From the NCBI GenBank assembly GCA_020629035.1, contig JAHDEC010000031.1:1-38168 (forward strand): 38,168 bases of DNA. Reading direction: 5' to 3'. The stretch is from Saprospiraceae bacterium (GTDB lineage Bacteria > Bacteroidota > Bacteroidia > Chitinophagales > Saprospiraceae). Below, piece by piece: positions 16,002 to 24,050 of the stretch; the first letter of the stretch is position 1, and each line of letters starts with the position of its first letter. Below the pieces are notes generated by a model. It was not told the DNA's origin. It made no database searches and worked only from the letters and a program-made list of their open reading frames with translations. The translations under genes were made by a program, and so were the position numbers.

Positions 16002-17123
16002 TTATTTTACGTTACGTCCTTTCCATTTAAACGAAGGAGATATTAAACTCAGCACTCCGAAAAAGGCCACATAAACTGTGTGAAAAATAGACAAAAACAT
16101 GATTCTTGTAAATGCCATATCTTCTTTAAAGAACGGTAATATTCGCTTCAAATATAGACTATCTGCTAGCATTTTTAAGAATATAGCTAACATGGCATAG
16201 AATGGCGACAAAAATAAAGACAACAAAATCATACAGCATGTAAACCAAATAAAACCCATAAATAAGTTGAGTTTTATTTGTTTGTACTGACTGTTTTTAG
16301 ATGCCCATCGTGCCCTTTGTGAAGCAAATGCTCTAAAGTTAGGCATAGCTTCGGTTTCTACAATTGCTGATGGATGGTGATTAAAAAATATGGAGCTGGC
16401 TTGCTCTTTAGCTATTGTTTGGATTAAAAAAACATCATCTCCTGATGCGCGATCTTTTCCACTCTGGAATCGCTCATATTTATTATAAGTGTTTTTAGTA
16501 AAACTGAGGTTTGCCCCATTAGCTAAGTGCCAATGTTGGTTTTTTATGCCGAGATTAGTAATCGCCATCATACCTGCATTGTCCAGACATTGAAAATCTT
16601 CGAGCAGACTTCCGCTCGTCTTTATATTAATGGGTCCTGCAATACATGAGGACTTTTTTTGTGTATACAAATCCTGTAAGATGTTTAGTCTTTCTTTGTT
16701 AAGTATACAGTCTGCATCCATGGTGAATATATGCTCATGTTTTGCCTTTACTATCCCTAAACTAATCGCCTTTTTTTTATATGATTTGACTGCCTGATTA
16801 TCGATGTAGTTTTTTAGTTGGATTACTCGAATCTTGTCGCAAGATAAACTGCGTGCTTTACCTAATGTATCATCTTCAGAATGATCATCGATAACTATGA
16901 TATCTAATAATTCTATCGGATAATTTGATGCAATTATACTTTCAAGACAAGGGATAATATGGAGTTCTTCATTTCTTGCCGGAATGATTATTGAGAATGG
17001 AATTTCAGGCGGCCTTTTAGGGTATTTATCTGTTTTTTTCCAAGTTGCTTGTGAGACAAAAAGGATATAAACATATCCAAAAATGCAAAGAAAAACTAAA
17101 CCGAAAAAGACCAGATTAATCAT
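16002..17123 (-). CDS. Membrane glycosyltransferase, family 2
   Basis: A 373-residue inverting glycosyltransferase with a GT-A domain. An N-terminal transmembrane helix (about 1-23) precedes FSIIIPARNEELHIIPCLES, IIVIDDHSEDDT, TMDADCILN (the D-x-D metal site), a GDDVFLIQ acceptor motif and QRARWASKN, the Q-x-x-R-W signature of processive enzymes. Two or three C-terminal transmembrane helices follow. Expected to add sugars to a lipid or polymer at the cytoplasmic membrane; acceptor unknown. Its ATG follows the upstream gene's TAA with no gap. Confidence 0.9.
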   Translation of the reverse strand: MINLVFFGLVFLCIFGYVYILFVSQATWKKTDKYPKRPPEIPFSIIIPARNEELHIIPCLESIIASNYPIELLDIIVIDDHSEDDTLGKARSLSCDKIRVIQLKNYIDNQAVKSYKKKAISLGIVKAKHEHIFTMDADCILNKERLNILQDLYTQKKSSCIAGPINIKTSGSLLEDFQCLDNAGMMAITNLGIKNQHWHLANGANLSFTKNTYNKYERFQSGKDRASGDDVFLIQTIAKEQASSIFFNHHPSAIVETEAMPNFRAFASQRARWASKNSQYKQIKLNLFMGFIWFTCCMILLSLFLSPFYAMLAIFLKMLADSLYLKRILPFFKEDMAFTRIMFLSIFHTVYVAFFGVLSLISPSFKWKGRNVK

Positions 17124-17582
17124 TTATTCAAACAGATCATCATACCTGTTAGTTTGTTTTGGTTTTTCAAGATCAGGAAGTTCAAGAAAGTCCTCTTCTT
17201 CTGTAATTTCTTCATATTCTACAAACTCTTTTTCTTTAGCTTTTTCTTGTTTTACGCCATTTCGCTTAAGCCTAAATTTTAGAAAAGCTTTTAGAAATAA
17301 CCAAGCACTAACAAATGGATATCCTACTACAGATAGGGCGGTATAAAGTAAACCTTTCCCTGTATCTTTCTTAATCATTTGAGCCAACCACTGCACATAG
17401 TTTAGCACTACTTTGTAGTTTAGAACCAAGGCTATAATAAGCAGAATTGGACCTAAAAAGTACATAATACTTATTATCCCGGATACAACTTTAAAAAGCA
17501 AGTATATGATTACTAGCATCACTGCAAGGCCGATAATGCCAGCTATGGGGTTGTTAGCTCTTGGACTTTGTCGAGTCGCCAT
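17124..17582 (-). CDS. Small membrane protein with acidic C-terminal tail, unknown function
   Basis: A 152-residue protein not recognised as a named family. It has two closely spaced hydrophobic segments near the N-terminus (about 13-35 and 38-55) and a weaker third around 78-98. A basic stretch (KFRLKRNGVKQEKAKEK) leads into a very acidic tail (EYEEITEEEDFLELPDLE). Its stop abuts the GT2 start codon, so a shared function at the membrane is plausible but inferred only from position. Confidence 0.72.
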   Translation of the reverse strand: MATRQSPRANNPIAGIIGLAVMLVIIYLLFKVVSGIISIMYFLGPILLIIALVLNYKVVLNYVQWLAQMIKKDTGKGLLYTALSVVGYPFVSAWLFLKAFLKFRLKRNGVKQEKAKEKEFVEYEEITEEEDFLELPDLEKPKQTNRYDDLFE

Positions 17583-17660
17583 AGTTTTGTGTTTTTTATT
17601 ATCAAGCTAAAAATACATAGAAAAGTTGCATAGGCTCGACTTGTAAGCTGGAAATATCGA

Positions 17661-19415
17661 CTAAGCTATATCAGCAAACTGAATTTCATACAACTTTTGA
17701 TAGTATCCACCATCTATTGCTAATAGATCTTTGTGTGTTCCAAATTCGACAGCCTTTCCTTTATCTAGCACTAATATTTTATCAGCATGACGTATGGTTG
17801 ATAGTCGATGAGCAATAATAATAGAGGTCCGTTTTGCAATTAATTTTTCTATGGCAAATTGAATGACAGATTCGGTTTCGGTATCTATCGAAGAGGTTGC
17901 TTCATCTAAAATTAGGATATCTGGATTGTATACTAAAGCACGAACAAAAGAAATTAATTGGCGTTGGCCCATCGATAAATTGGCACCTCTTTCCATCACT
18001 TTCTGCTCATAACCATTAGGGAGCATATCTATAAATTTATGCGCTCCAATAAGTTTTGCAGCATCTACAATTTGCTCTTTAGTTATATCATCATTTAGTA
18101 GGCGGATGTTATCATATATATTACCACCAAAAAGAAAGACATCTTGCAAAACCGTAGCAAAGTGTTTTCGATAGCCATATAACTCGTATGATTTAATATC
18201 CTTTCCATCGATGGAAATACTACCTTTTTGTATGTCGTAATACCTATTAAGAATATTTATTATCGTCGTTTTGCCAGAACCGGTGCTTCCTACTATCGCT
18301 AATGTTTCTCCGGGTTCCATTGAAAAACTAACATCCTTTAGTATATAGTTGTCATCATTATAGGCAAAACTGACATTGTTAAATGATATTTCTCCCTTAA
18401 ACGAGTCTTGTTGTATGGTGCCGTTATCTTCAATTTTTTCTTCTTTGTCCAAGATGTCATACACTCTGTCGGCAGCAACTAATCCCATTTGGAGAGTATT
18501 AAATTTATCAGCTAACAGACGGATAGGTCTGAAGAGTAGGTTCAAGAACATTGGAAAAGAAACCAGTGCACCGAAGCTTATTGTATCGGCCCAGTATCCT
18601 GCGGTTCCCCACCAAACCAACAAGGCTAAACCAATGGCAGAAATTAATTCCACAACTGGAAAAAAGATGGCATAATATAGAATCGAGTCAAGATTGGCTT
18701 GGGTATACTTGCGATTTATGGACTTAAATTTTGCCATTTCTTGGTCCTCGGCATTAAAGATCTGAACAATCCTCATCCCAGATATTCTTTCCTGGAGGAA
18801 GGCATTCATGTTGGCTAACTCTGCTCTAACTTTTTGGTAAGATGTACGTACTTTTTCTTTAAAGACATAGGTGGCTATCACTAACAAAGGGACAGTAATC
18901 AAGCATATTAAAGTTAAGCGCCAACTGGTAACTAACATCATGCTTAATACCGCAATAATGGTTAAGATATCTGCCACCATGGTAATTACACCTTGGGTAA
19001 AAACCGTGTTAAGTGTTTCGTTATCGTTTATGGTGCGCGTCGTTGACTGTCCGATAGGTGTTTTATCAAAATAGCTAAGCGGTAGTTTGGAGATTTTGTT
19101 AAACACACGCACTCTCAAATCTTTAATAACTAGTTGTCCCAGCAAAGCGGTACGATACATAAAAAAATAACGGATCACAGCATTGGCAATTACAAATAAA
19201 ATATAGATAAGTGCCACCATTTTTAAGCCTGTTAGGTCGGCTTTAAAAATGTAATCATCTACCATAACCTTAATGAGATAAGGACGGACTGAAGATAATG
19301 GAGCTAGGATAATAGCTAGTGATAAACACAAGATAAATAGCGATCTGTAGGGTTTAGTTTCCCTTAGTAATCGACCAAGTAATTGTAGATCAAAATTTTT
19401 CTTTTTATCCGCCAT
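17661..19415 (-). CDS. ABC exporter, MsbA/MdlB-like half transporter
   Basis: A 584-residue half transporter with an N-terminal six-helix transmembrane domain (about 25-300) fused to an ATPase. Walker A GSTGSGKTT 376-384, Q-loop LQDVFLFGGNIYDNI, signature LSMGQRQ 480-486, Walker B ILILDEATS 500-508 and the H-loop AHRLSTI are all intact. It should work as a homodimer or with an unseen partner. Lipid or drug export is the family's usual role; which one is not decided by sequence. It follows radC with a 53-base gap on the same strand. Confidence 0.93.
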   Translation of the reverse strand: MADKKKNFDLQLLGRLLRETKPYRSLFILCLSLAIILAPLSSVRPYLIKVMVDDYIFKADLTGLKMVALIYILFVIANAVIRYFFMYRTALLGQLVIKDLRVRVFNKISKLPLSYFDKTPIGQSTTRTINDNETLNTVFTQGVITMVADILTIIAVLSMMLVTSWRLTLICLITVPLLVIATYVFKEKVRTSYQKVRAELANMNAFLQERISGMRIVQIFNAEDQEMAKFKSINRKYTQANLDSILYYAIFFPVVELISAIGLALLVWWGTAGYWADTISFGALVSFPMFLNLLFRPIRLLADKFNTLQMGLVAADRVYDILDKEEKIEDNGTIQQDSFKGEISFNNVSFAYNDDNYILKDVSFSMEPGETLAIVGSTGSGKTTIINILNRYYDIQKGSISIDGKDIKSYELYGYRKHFATVLQDVFLFGGNIYDNIRLLNDDITKEQIVDAAKLIGAHKFIDMLPNGYEQKVMERGANLSMGQRQLISFVRALVYNPDILILDEATSSIDTETESVIQFAIEKLIAKRTSIIIAHRLSTIRHADKILVLDKGKAVEFGTHKDLLAIDGGYYQKLYEIQFADIA

Positions 19416-19468
19416 TCGTGCTCAAAGGTACTAACTGCAAAACTATAACTTCTATGCATTCAAAAAGT

Positions 19469-20161
19469 TTACAATAAACCTTCATCGGCAAAACTAAAAT
19501 AGGATTGGTCAGCTATAATTAAATGGTCTAAGACTTTAATGTCAAGCATTTGACCTGCTGCTATAATCTTCTTGGTAATGTTAATGTCGGATTGGCTTGG
19601 CTTTAGGTTTCCGGATGGATGATTGTGGCTTAATACCATAGAGACCGCTCTTTTATCTAAAGCTTGTTTAAAGATAATTTTAGGATCGACTACTGTAGAT
19701 GCTATACCTCCTTGGCTGATTAAAGCAATGTGAATTAATCGATTGTTTTGGTTGAGTAAAAGGATGTAAAACTTTTCAGAATGTTGGTCCTCGTAATAGT
19801 GTTTCACTAGAAGGAAGGCGTCATGCGAACTGGCTATTTGAGGTTTTTTCTTGGAGGATATTGCATTTTTTCTTCTGGCTAACTCTAAGGTAGCGACGAT
19901 AGAAACTGCTTTTGCTGGGCCAATACCTTTAAACATGGACAGTTCGTCAACATTCGCTTTGCTTAATTCAATAAGATCGTTTTTGTAGTGCTGAAGAATC
20001 TTTTTGGAGAGTCCAACTGCTGATTCATTTTTACTCCCTGCGCCTAGTATAATAGCTAATAATTCAGCATTAGAGAGATACGTTTTTCCTGTAGACAATA
20101 GTTTTTCTCTGGGCCGATCTTCTTCAGCCCAGGATTTAATGGATGATTGTTCTATGTACAT
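19469..20161 (-). CDS. radC: RadC/JAB domain protein
   Basis: A 230-residue RadC protein. The N-terminal UPF0758 part (SWAEEDRPREKLL and a helix-hairpin-helix FKGIGPAKAVSIVA near 77-90) precedes the JAB/MPN metalloprotease-like domain with His179, His181 and Asp192 in SHNHPSGNLKPSQSD. Though named for DNA repair, RadC's biochemical role is uncertain. It begins 11 bases after the porW stop, which suggests read-through transcription from porW. Confidence 0.94.
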   Translation of the reverse strand: MYIEQSSIKSWAEEDRPREKLLSTGKTYLSNAELLAIILGAGSKNESAVGLSKKILQHYKNDLIELSKANVDELSMFKGIGPAKAVSIVATLELARRKNAISSKKKPQIASSHDAFLLVKHYYEDQHSEKFYILLLNQNNRLIHIALISQGGIASTVVDPKIIFKQALDKRAVSMVLSHNHPSGNLKPSQSDINITKKIIAAGQMLDIKVLDHLIIADQSYFSFADEGLL

Positions 20162-20172
20162 TTTATATTACA

Positions 20173-23097
20173 TCATTTAGTGGAATAATTAGTTTCGAAA
20201 AACTGTAAGTATTCTTTGATGCTTCTTTTCTTAATTATTTCTCGATAGTTGTTTTGTGTGACAACCAAAAAGTCATAAGGTACATTTTCTTTAATAAACT
20301 CTTTCTTTTTTGCTTCTGCGCCATTATAAAAGTCCATGGCACTTGCCTCATCTGCAAACTTTCTGATTAATATTATCTGTGAGTTTGCATCTCTATTTAG
20401 TCCAATATTACTAAGAGACAACCTATCTAAATTGTGATTCTTTTTAATGTAGTTGTTTATATCTTCTTTGATTTCATCCGTTTGGAATGCATCAATTTTA
20501 TAAATAACCACCATCGCATAATGTAGCTTGTCTTCTTCCTTTTTAAAACTTTGTTCGCCTTCTGTAAACAAGACTGGATCGAAAGCCGCCTCATCACCTT
20601 TTAGAAAACGAAGTATTTCTTTTGCTCTAGTTGCTTCGTCTGCATTGGGATATTGTTTTACAACGTCATCCAAAGCAATCATATAATCGTCTTTTCCTTT
20701 TTCTTTTCCAATGGCCATTGCCTTGAGTAAGCCGAATTTTGCTTTATATTCTTTTTCTTTTGGAAATTTATCCTCGATAGAGTTGGCTCTACTGATTACT
20801 TTTTGATTTTTTCCTTTTTCAAACAAAGTAAATGTTTCATCATAGTAGGCTTCGATGCTACCTTCGTTTGATGATAGTTTTTCTACATAAGTAGGATCGT
20901 TAATTATTCTAACAAATTCGGAGTCAGGATAATTTTCCTCTAAAAGCTTTTTGTATTTTTTTGCTTTTCTCATTCTACCTAAATCTTTATTAGATAGATA
21001 TAGATAGAAAAGTAAATCTTGCTCTTTGTAAAAAGTAGAATAGTTGTTGTATAAATCTTCGTGGCTCTCTACACCTTTTTCTAGATTTTGAAGCTTTTCT
21101 CTATAGAGTCTTCCTAGCTCAAATTTTGCATCTTGAATTTTCTTTGAGGCAAGATCTTGTTGCACTTTTGTTCTTGGAATATCTTTCAAGGCTTCTTTGA
21201 TCATATCATCTGTTACCGATGATTCGTCAAATTCCTCTTCTTCCTCCTCATCCTCAAAACTACTATCTCCTGCAGTACGCCAATTATCTTCCAGCGGTCT
21301 ATCACCCCAAATGTTATCAAAGTCATCAATTCCTTTTTGCAATGAGACTGGATTATAAGCAAAGAATGAACTTACATTAAGCCTAAAGTTATTTCTAGGG
21401 ACTGTTTGGACACCCACTTCTTCGCCACCTGCAGGTTTTGCAACGATATTTTGTGCTTTTATTCGCTCAATAGCTAAGTCTCTTAATTCGTCTTCAGATA
21501 GATTTGCTAGCGCTAACTGTGCTTCTTCTCCTTCTATTATTTCTATGTTTTTTGCTATTTGGCTCAAGTTAGTTGCTAGGTGATCTGAGTTTTTGTAACG
21601 AGCATCCGTTTTAGGCATTACCATAGTGGTACTGTCGTAATAGTACTTTGCGGTTGCATATTCTTCTGCATCGTAAAACATGTTAGCTAATCGATAATAG
21701 CTTTCAATTTTTAGCGGCAAGTTATCACGGTTGTTTTTTACTGAAGCTTGGTAAGCGCTTTTTGCTTCTTCTAATTCTCCTAAGCCATCTTTTATTTTGG
21801 CTACTGCAAAGTATATATCTGCATGATAAAAAGTATACTTATTGTCATTAAGCATCCTTTCTAGCTTTTTAATAGATTTTTCAGTTGAGGCTACTCCTGT
21901 TTTTTGATCTAATCTAATTTCATTTAAAATGGCATTAAACTCCATTTCAAAATCAGGACTGTACGATTTACACTTTTCGAATTTAGCTAAAGCTTCGTTA
22001 TGCTGTTCTAGTTGCTCATACAACTGGCCTTGTATGTAAGAGTATCTTGCTTTTACTTTTTTCTTTTTTTCAGTTTCAATGGCTTGATCTAGAAAATCAA
22101 TCGCATCTGCATATTCACCTTTCTTGATGTTTAAATCAGCATAAACTACTGATAAGGCGTTTCTTGTTTCCTTTTTAATACTTTCTTTTTGCTGGACCTT
22201 TCTTAATATGTTTTCAGCAGCTGAAAAACGTTCTCTTTCAATGTAGGTTTTAGCTAACCAGACTAAACCATCGTAATAAGCTGGCTCATGTTTAAATGAT
22301 TCTTTAGTATCGCTTTTTTTATCTTTCTTTTCTTCCTCATCTTTTTCATCTTCGTCTTCATTCTCCTTGTTTTCTGCTGCTGCTTTCTTTTTTGCTGCAT
22401 TTTCGGCATCAATGGTTTCTTGTGCCTTTACTGGGGGAACGTATCTCTGACCTTTTTTTCTAGCTTTAGCTTTTTTCTTCCGTTCTTTTTCTTTTAATTT
22501 TTTAGCTTTCTTCCGTTCCTTTTCTTTTTCTTTTTTCTCGTCTTTTCTTGCATCATCTATCATTTTCCGCTCTTCCAAACGTTGTCGCTGAGCGATTTCT
22601 CTTTCACGCTTTTTTTGCGCTTTTGTTTTCTTCCCTTTTTGTTGTTTTTTGTAGAATGAAGCATATGGATTATCCGCAGAAAACTCTTCTTTAAAAAACT
22701 CGAGGGTTTCTTCAGCTGACTCATAGTCCCGCTTCATAAATTGAGCTTGACCCATAAGAACGTAACAATCGTCTACCCAATAACTAGGACCATGTAGTGC
22801 AGTCACTCGCACAACTTTCTCAATCGCTCTATCCAATTCTTCGTTATAGCTACTAACATCTTGAGAAATTTGATAATCGTATAGCGGAAGTATGTTTGTA
22901 TAATTATCCTGCGACTCCTCTTTCATTTGTAGCTCTGTGAGCTGCAAAATCTCTCTAGCATTGAAATATCCATTGTACAATGCTGTTGTATTATGATAGA
23001 ATAACTTTGTTTTTGAGAGATCACCTTTCTTCTTAGTACTCGTGCATGAACTAAGTATTCCACATAAAATGAGAATATATATAAATTTAACTTTCAA
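20173..23097 (-). CDS. porW: PorW/SprE-like TPR lipoprotein of the type IX secretion system
   Basis: A 974-residue lipoprotein with lipobox LSSC (Cys18) and many tetratricopeptide-type helical repeats through its length. The start (KLFYHNTTALYNGYFNAREILQ... NYTNILPLYDY) matches the conserved PorW/SprE N-terminus, where such proteins are known to support type IX secretion and gliding, anchored in the envelope. Residues 150-270 are a very lysine/glutamate-rich insert that interrupts the repeats. A second acidic run (EDEEEEEEFDE) lies near the middle. The start is TTG at 23097. An in-frame stop lies just upstream and no ATG precedes the lipobox. First gene of porW-radC-ABC. Confidence 0.75.
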   Translation of the reverse strand: MKVKFIYILILCGILSSCTSTKKKGDLSKTKLFYHNTTALYNGYFNAREILQLTELQMKEESQDNYTNILPLYDYQISQDVSSYNEELDRAIEKVVRVTALHGPSYWVDDCYVLMGQAQFMKRDYESAEETLEFFKEEFSADNPYASFYKKQQKGKKTKAQKKREREIAQRQRLEERKMIDDARKDEKKEKEKERKKAKKLKEKERKKKAKARKKGQRYVPPVKAQETIDAENAAKKKAAAENKENEDEDEKDEEEKKDKKSDTKESFKHEPAYYDGLVWLAKTYIERERFSAAENILRKVQQKESIKKETRNALSVVYADLNIKKGEYADAIDFLDQAIETEKKKKVKARYSYIQGQLYEQLEQHNEALAKFEKCKSYSPDFEMEFNAILNEIRLDQKTGVASTEKSIKKLERMLNDNKYTFYHADIYFAVAKIKDGLGELEEAKSAYQASVKNNRDNLPLKIESYYRLANMFYDAEEYATAKYYYDSTTMVMPKTDARYKNSDHLATNLSQIAKNIEIIEGEEAQLALANLSEDELRDLAIERIKAQNIVAKPAGGEEVGVQTVPRNNFRLNVSSFFAYNPVSLQKGIDDFDNIWGDRPLEDNWRTAGDSSFEDEEEEEEFDESSVTDDMIKEALKDIPRTKVQQDLASKKIQDAKFELGRLYREKLQNLEKGVESHEDLYNNYSTFYKEQDLLFYLYLSNKDLGRMRKAKKYKKLLEENYPDSEFVRIINDPTYVEKLSSNEGSIEAYYDETFTLFEKGKNQKVISRANSIEDKFPKEKEYKAKFGLLKAMAIGKEKGKDDYMIALDDVVKQYPNADEATRAKEILRFLKGDEAAFDPVLFTEGEQSFKKEEDKLHYAMVVIYKIDAFQTDEIKEDINNYIKKNHNLDRLSLSNIGLNRDANSQIILIRKFADEASAMDFYNGAEAKKKEFIKENVPYDFLVVTQNNYREIIKKRSIKEYLQFFETNYSTK
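22288..22650 (-). repeat. Low-complexity Lys/Glu-rich coding segment in porW
   Basis: Residues 150-270 of the PorW-like protein are almost all Lys, Arg, Glu, Asp and Ala, with short near-repeats such as KEKERKKAKKLKEKERKKKA. The coding strand is purine-rich. It probably forms a long charged helix or disordered linker between the first TPR (about 103-138) and the next (about 272-305). Confidence 0.7.
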
Positions 23098-23152
23098 TAT
23101 CTGCTACTTTTGTGTTAAAGATAAGTACTATTAATAGGGATTTTCAGATTGG

Positions 23153-23169
23153 TGGTTGAACAACAACCA
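23153..23169. other. Inverted repeat between porW and the M23 peptidase gene
   Basis: TGGTTG (23153-23158) and CAACCA (23164-23169) are separated by five bases, in the 127-base region between two divergent genes. It could be an operator or simply chance. I could not place confident promoters in either direction here. Confidence 0.3.
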
Positions 23170-23224
23170 TACGTTTTATAACTAAAATCATGCAAAAATA
23201 TTATAACTAAGGGAATATTACTTT

Positions 23225-23995
23225 ATGTCGGAAGAATATCATCAAAAAAAGACGTTTGGAGAAAAGCTAAAAGAAAGCTATCAGGTGAAGATTGTTCATG
23301 AAGAAACCCTTCAAGAAACAAGATCATTTAGAGTGTCGAAAGCAAAGGTATATTTGCTTGCTAGCTTAGCTATTCTAATTCTTTCGGCTTTAATTGTTTC
23401 TTTATTGTTTTTTTCTCCCTTAAAACGTTTGGTCCCAGGCTATGCAGATGTAAATAATAATCACAAGTTCTTTGAGCTAAATAAAAAAATTGAAGGACTG
23501 GAGGAAGAGGTAAGTGAGCAAACAACCTACATAGAAGGTTTATTAAATATGATTTCCTCACCAAGTGCTGAGGGAAAACTGCTAGATACCGAACAAAATG
23601 TTGGAGCAATTATAGGTATGCTTGATCAAATGTTTTTTGTTCCACCAATTAAAGGCTCTGTTGAGGCAAGTTATTCCATTGAAAAAGGTCACCTCGGAAC
23701 AGATATTGTGGCCCCAAAAAATACACCAGTAAAAAGTGTTTTGGATGGATTTGTTATTAGTTCAGACTGGACTTTAGAAAATGGGAATACAATTAGTATT
23801 CAACACAAACACAATGTTCTCTCCATTTACAAGCACAATTCAGTTTTATTAAAGGAGGCAGGAAGCATGGTTAAGGCTGGTGAAGCTGTTGCTATCATTG
23901 GTAATTCGGGAGAAAATACCTCCGGCCCGCATTTACATTTTGAACTTTGGTTTGAAGGCAAAGCCGTCAATGCGGAAAACTATATAAATTTTTAG
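23225..23995 (+). CDS. M23 (LytM-type) peptidase domain protein
   Basis: A 256-residue membrane-anchored protein: a cytoplasmic N-terminus (1-41), one transmembrane helix (about 42-64), a coiled coil (about 83-104) and a LytM domain. The zinc site H-x-x-x-D (His156, Asp160 in GHLGTD) and H-x-H (His236, His238 in GPHLHFELW) are intact, so active peptidoglycan endopeptidase activity is possible. These proteins cut or regulate cutting of wall peptide crosslinks. It diverges from porW and converges on the repeat protein. Ordinary Bacteroidota architecture. Confidence 0.92.
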   Translation: MSEEYHQKKTFGEKLKESYQVKIVHEETLQETRSFRVSKAKVYLLASLAILILSALIVSLLFFSPLKRLVPGYADVNNNHKFFELNKKIEGLEEEVSEQTTYIEGLLNMISSPSAEGKLLDTEQNVGAIIGMLDQMFFVPPIKGSVEASYSIEKGHLGTDIVAPKNTPVKSVLDGFVISSDWTLENGNTISIQHKHNVLSIYKHNSVLLKEAGSMVKAGEAVAIIGNSGENTSGPHLHFELWFEGKAVNAENYINF

Positions 23996-24026
23996 CAGCG
24001 TAGTTTAGCTGGTGCGCAACATTGAA

Positions 24027-24050
24027 CAAAAAAATCGGATAATTATCGAT
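24027..24050 (-). terminator. Possible terminator of the repeat-protein gene
   Basis: On the minus strand ATCG (24050-24047) and CGAT (24037-24034) can pair across a nine-base loop, followed by seven Ts (24033-24027). The stem is only four pairs and overlaps the stop codon, so this is weak. Confidence 0.3.
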
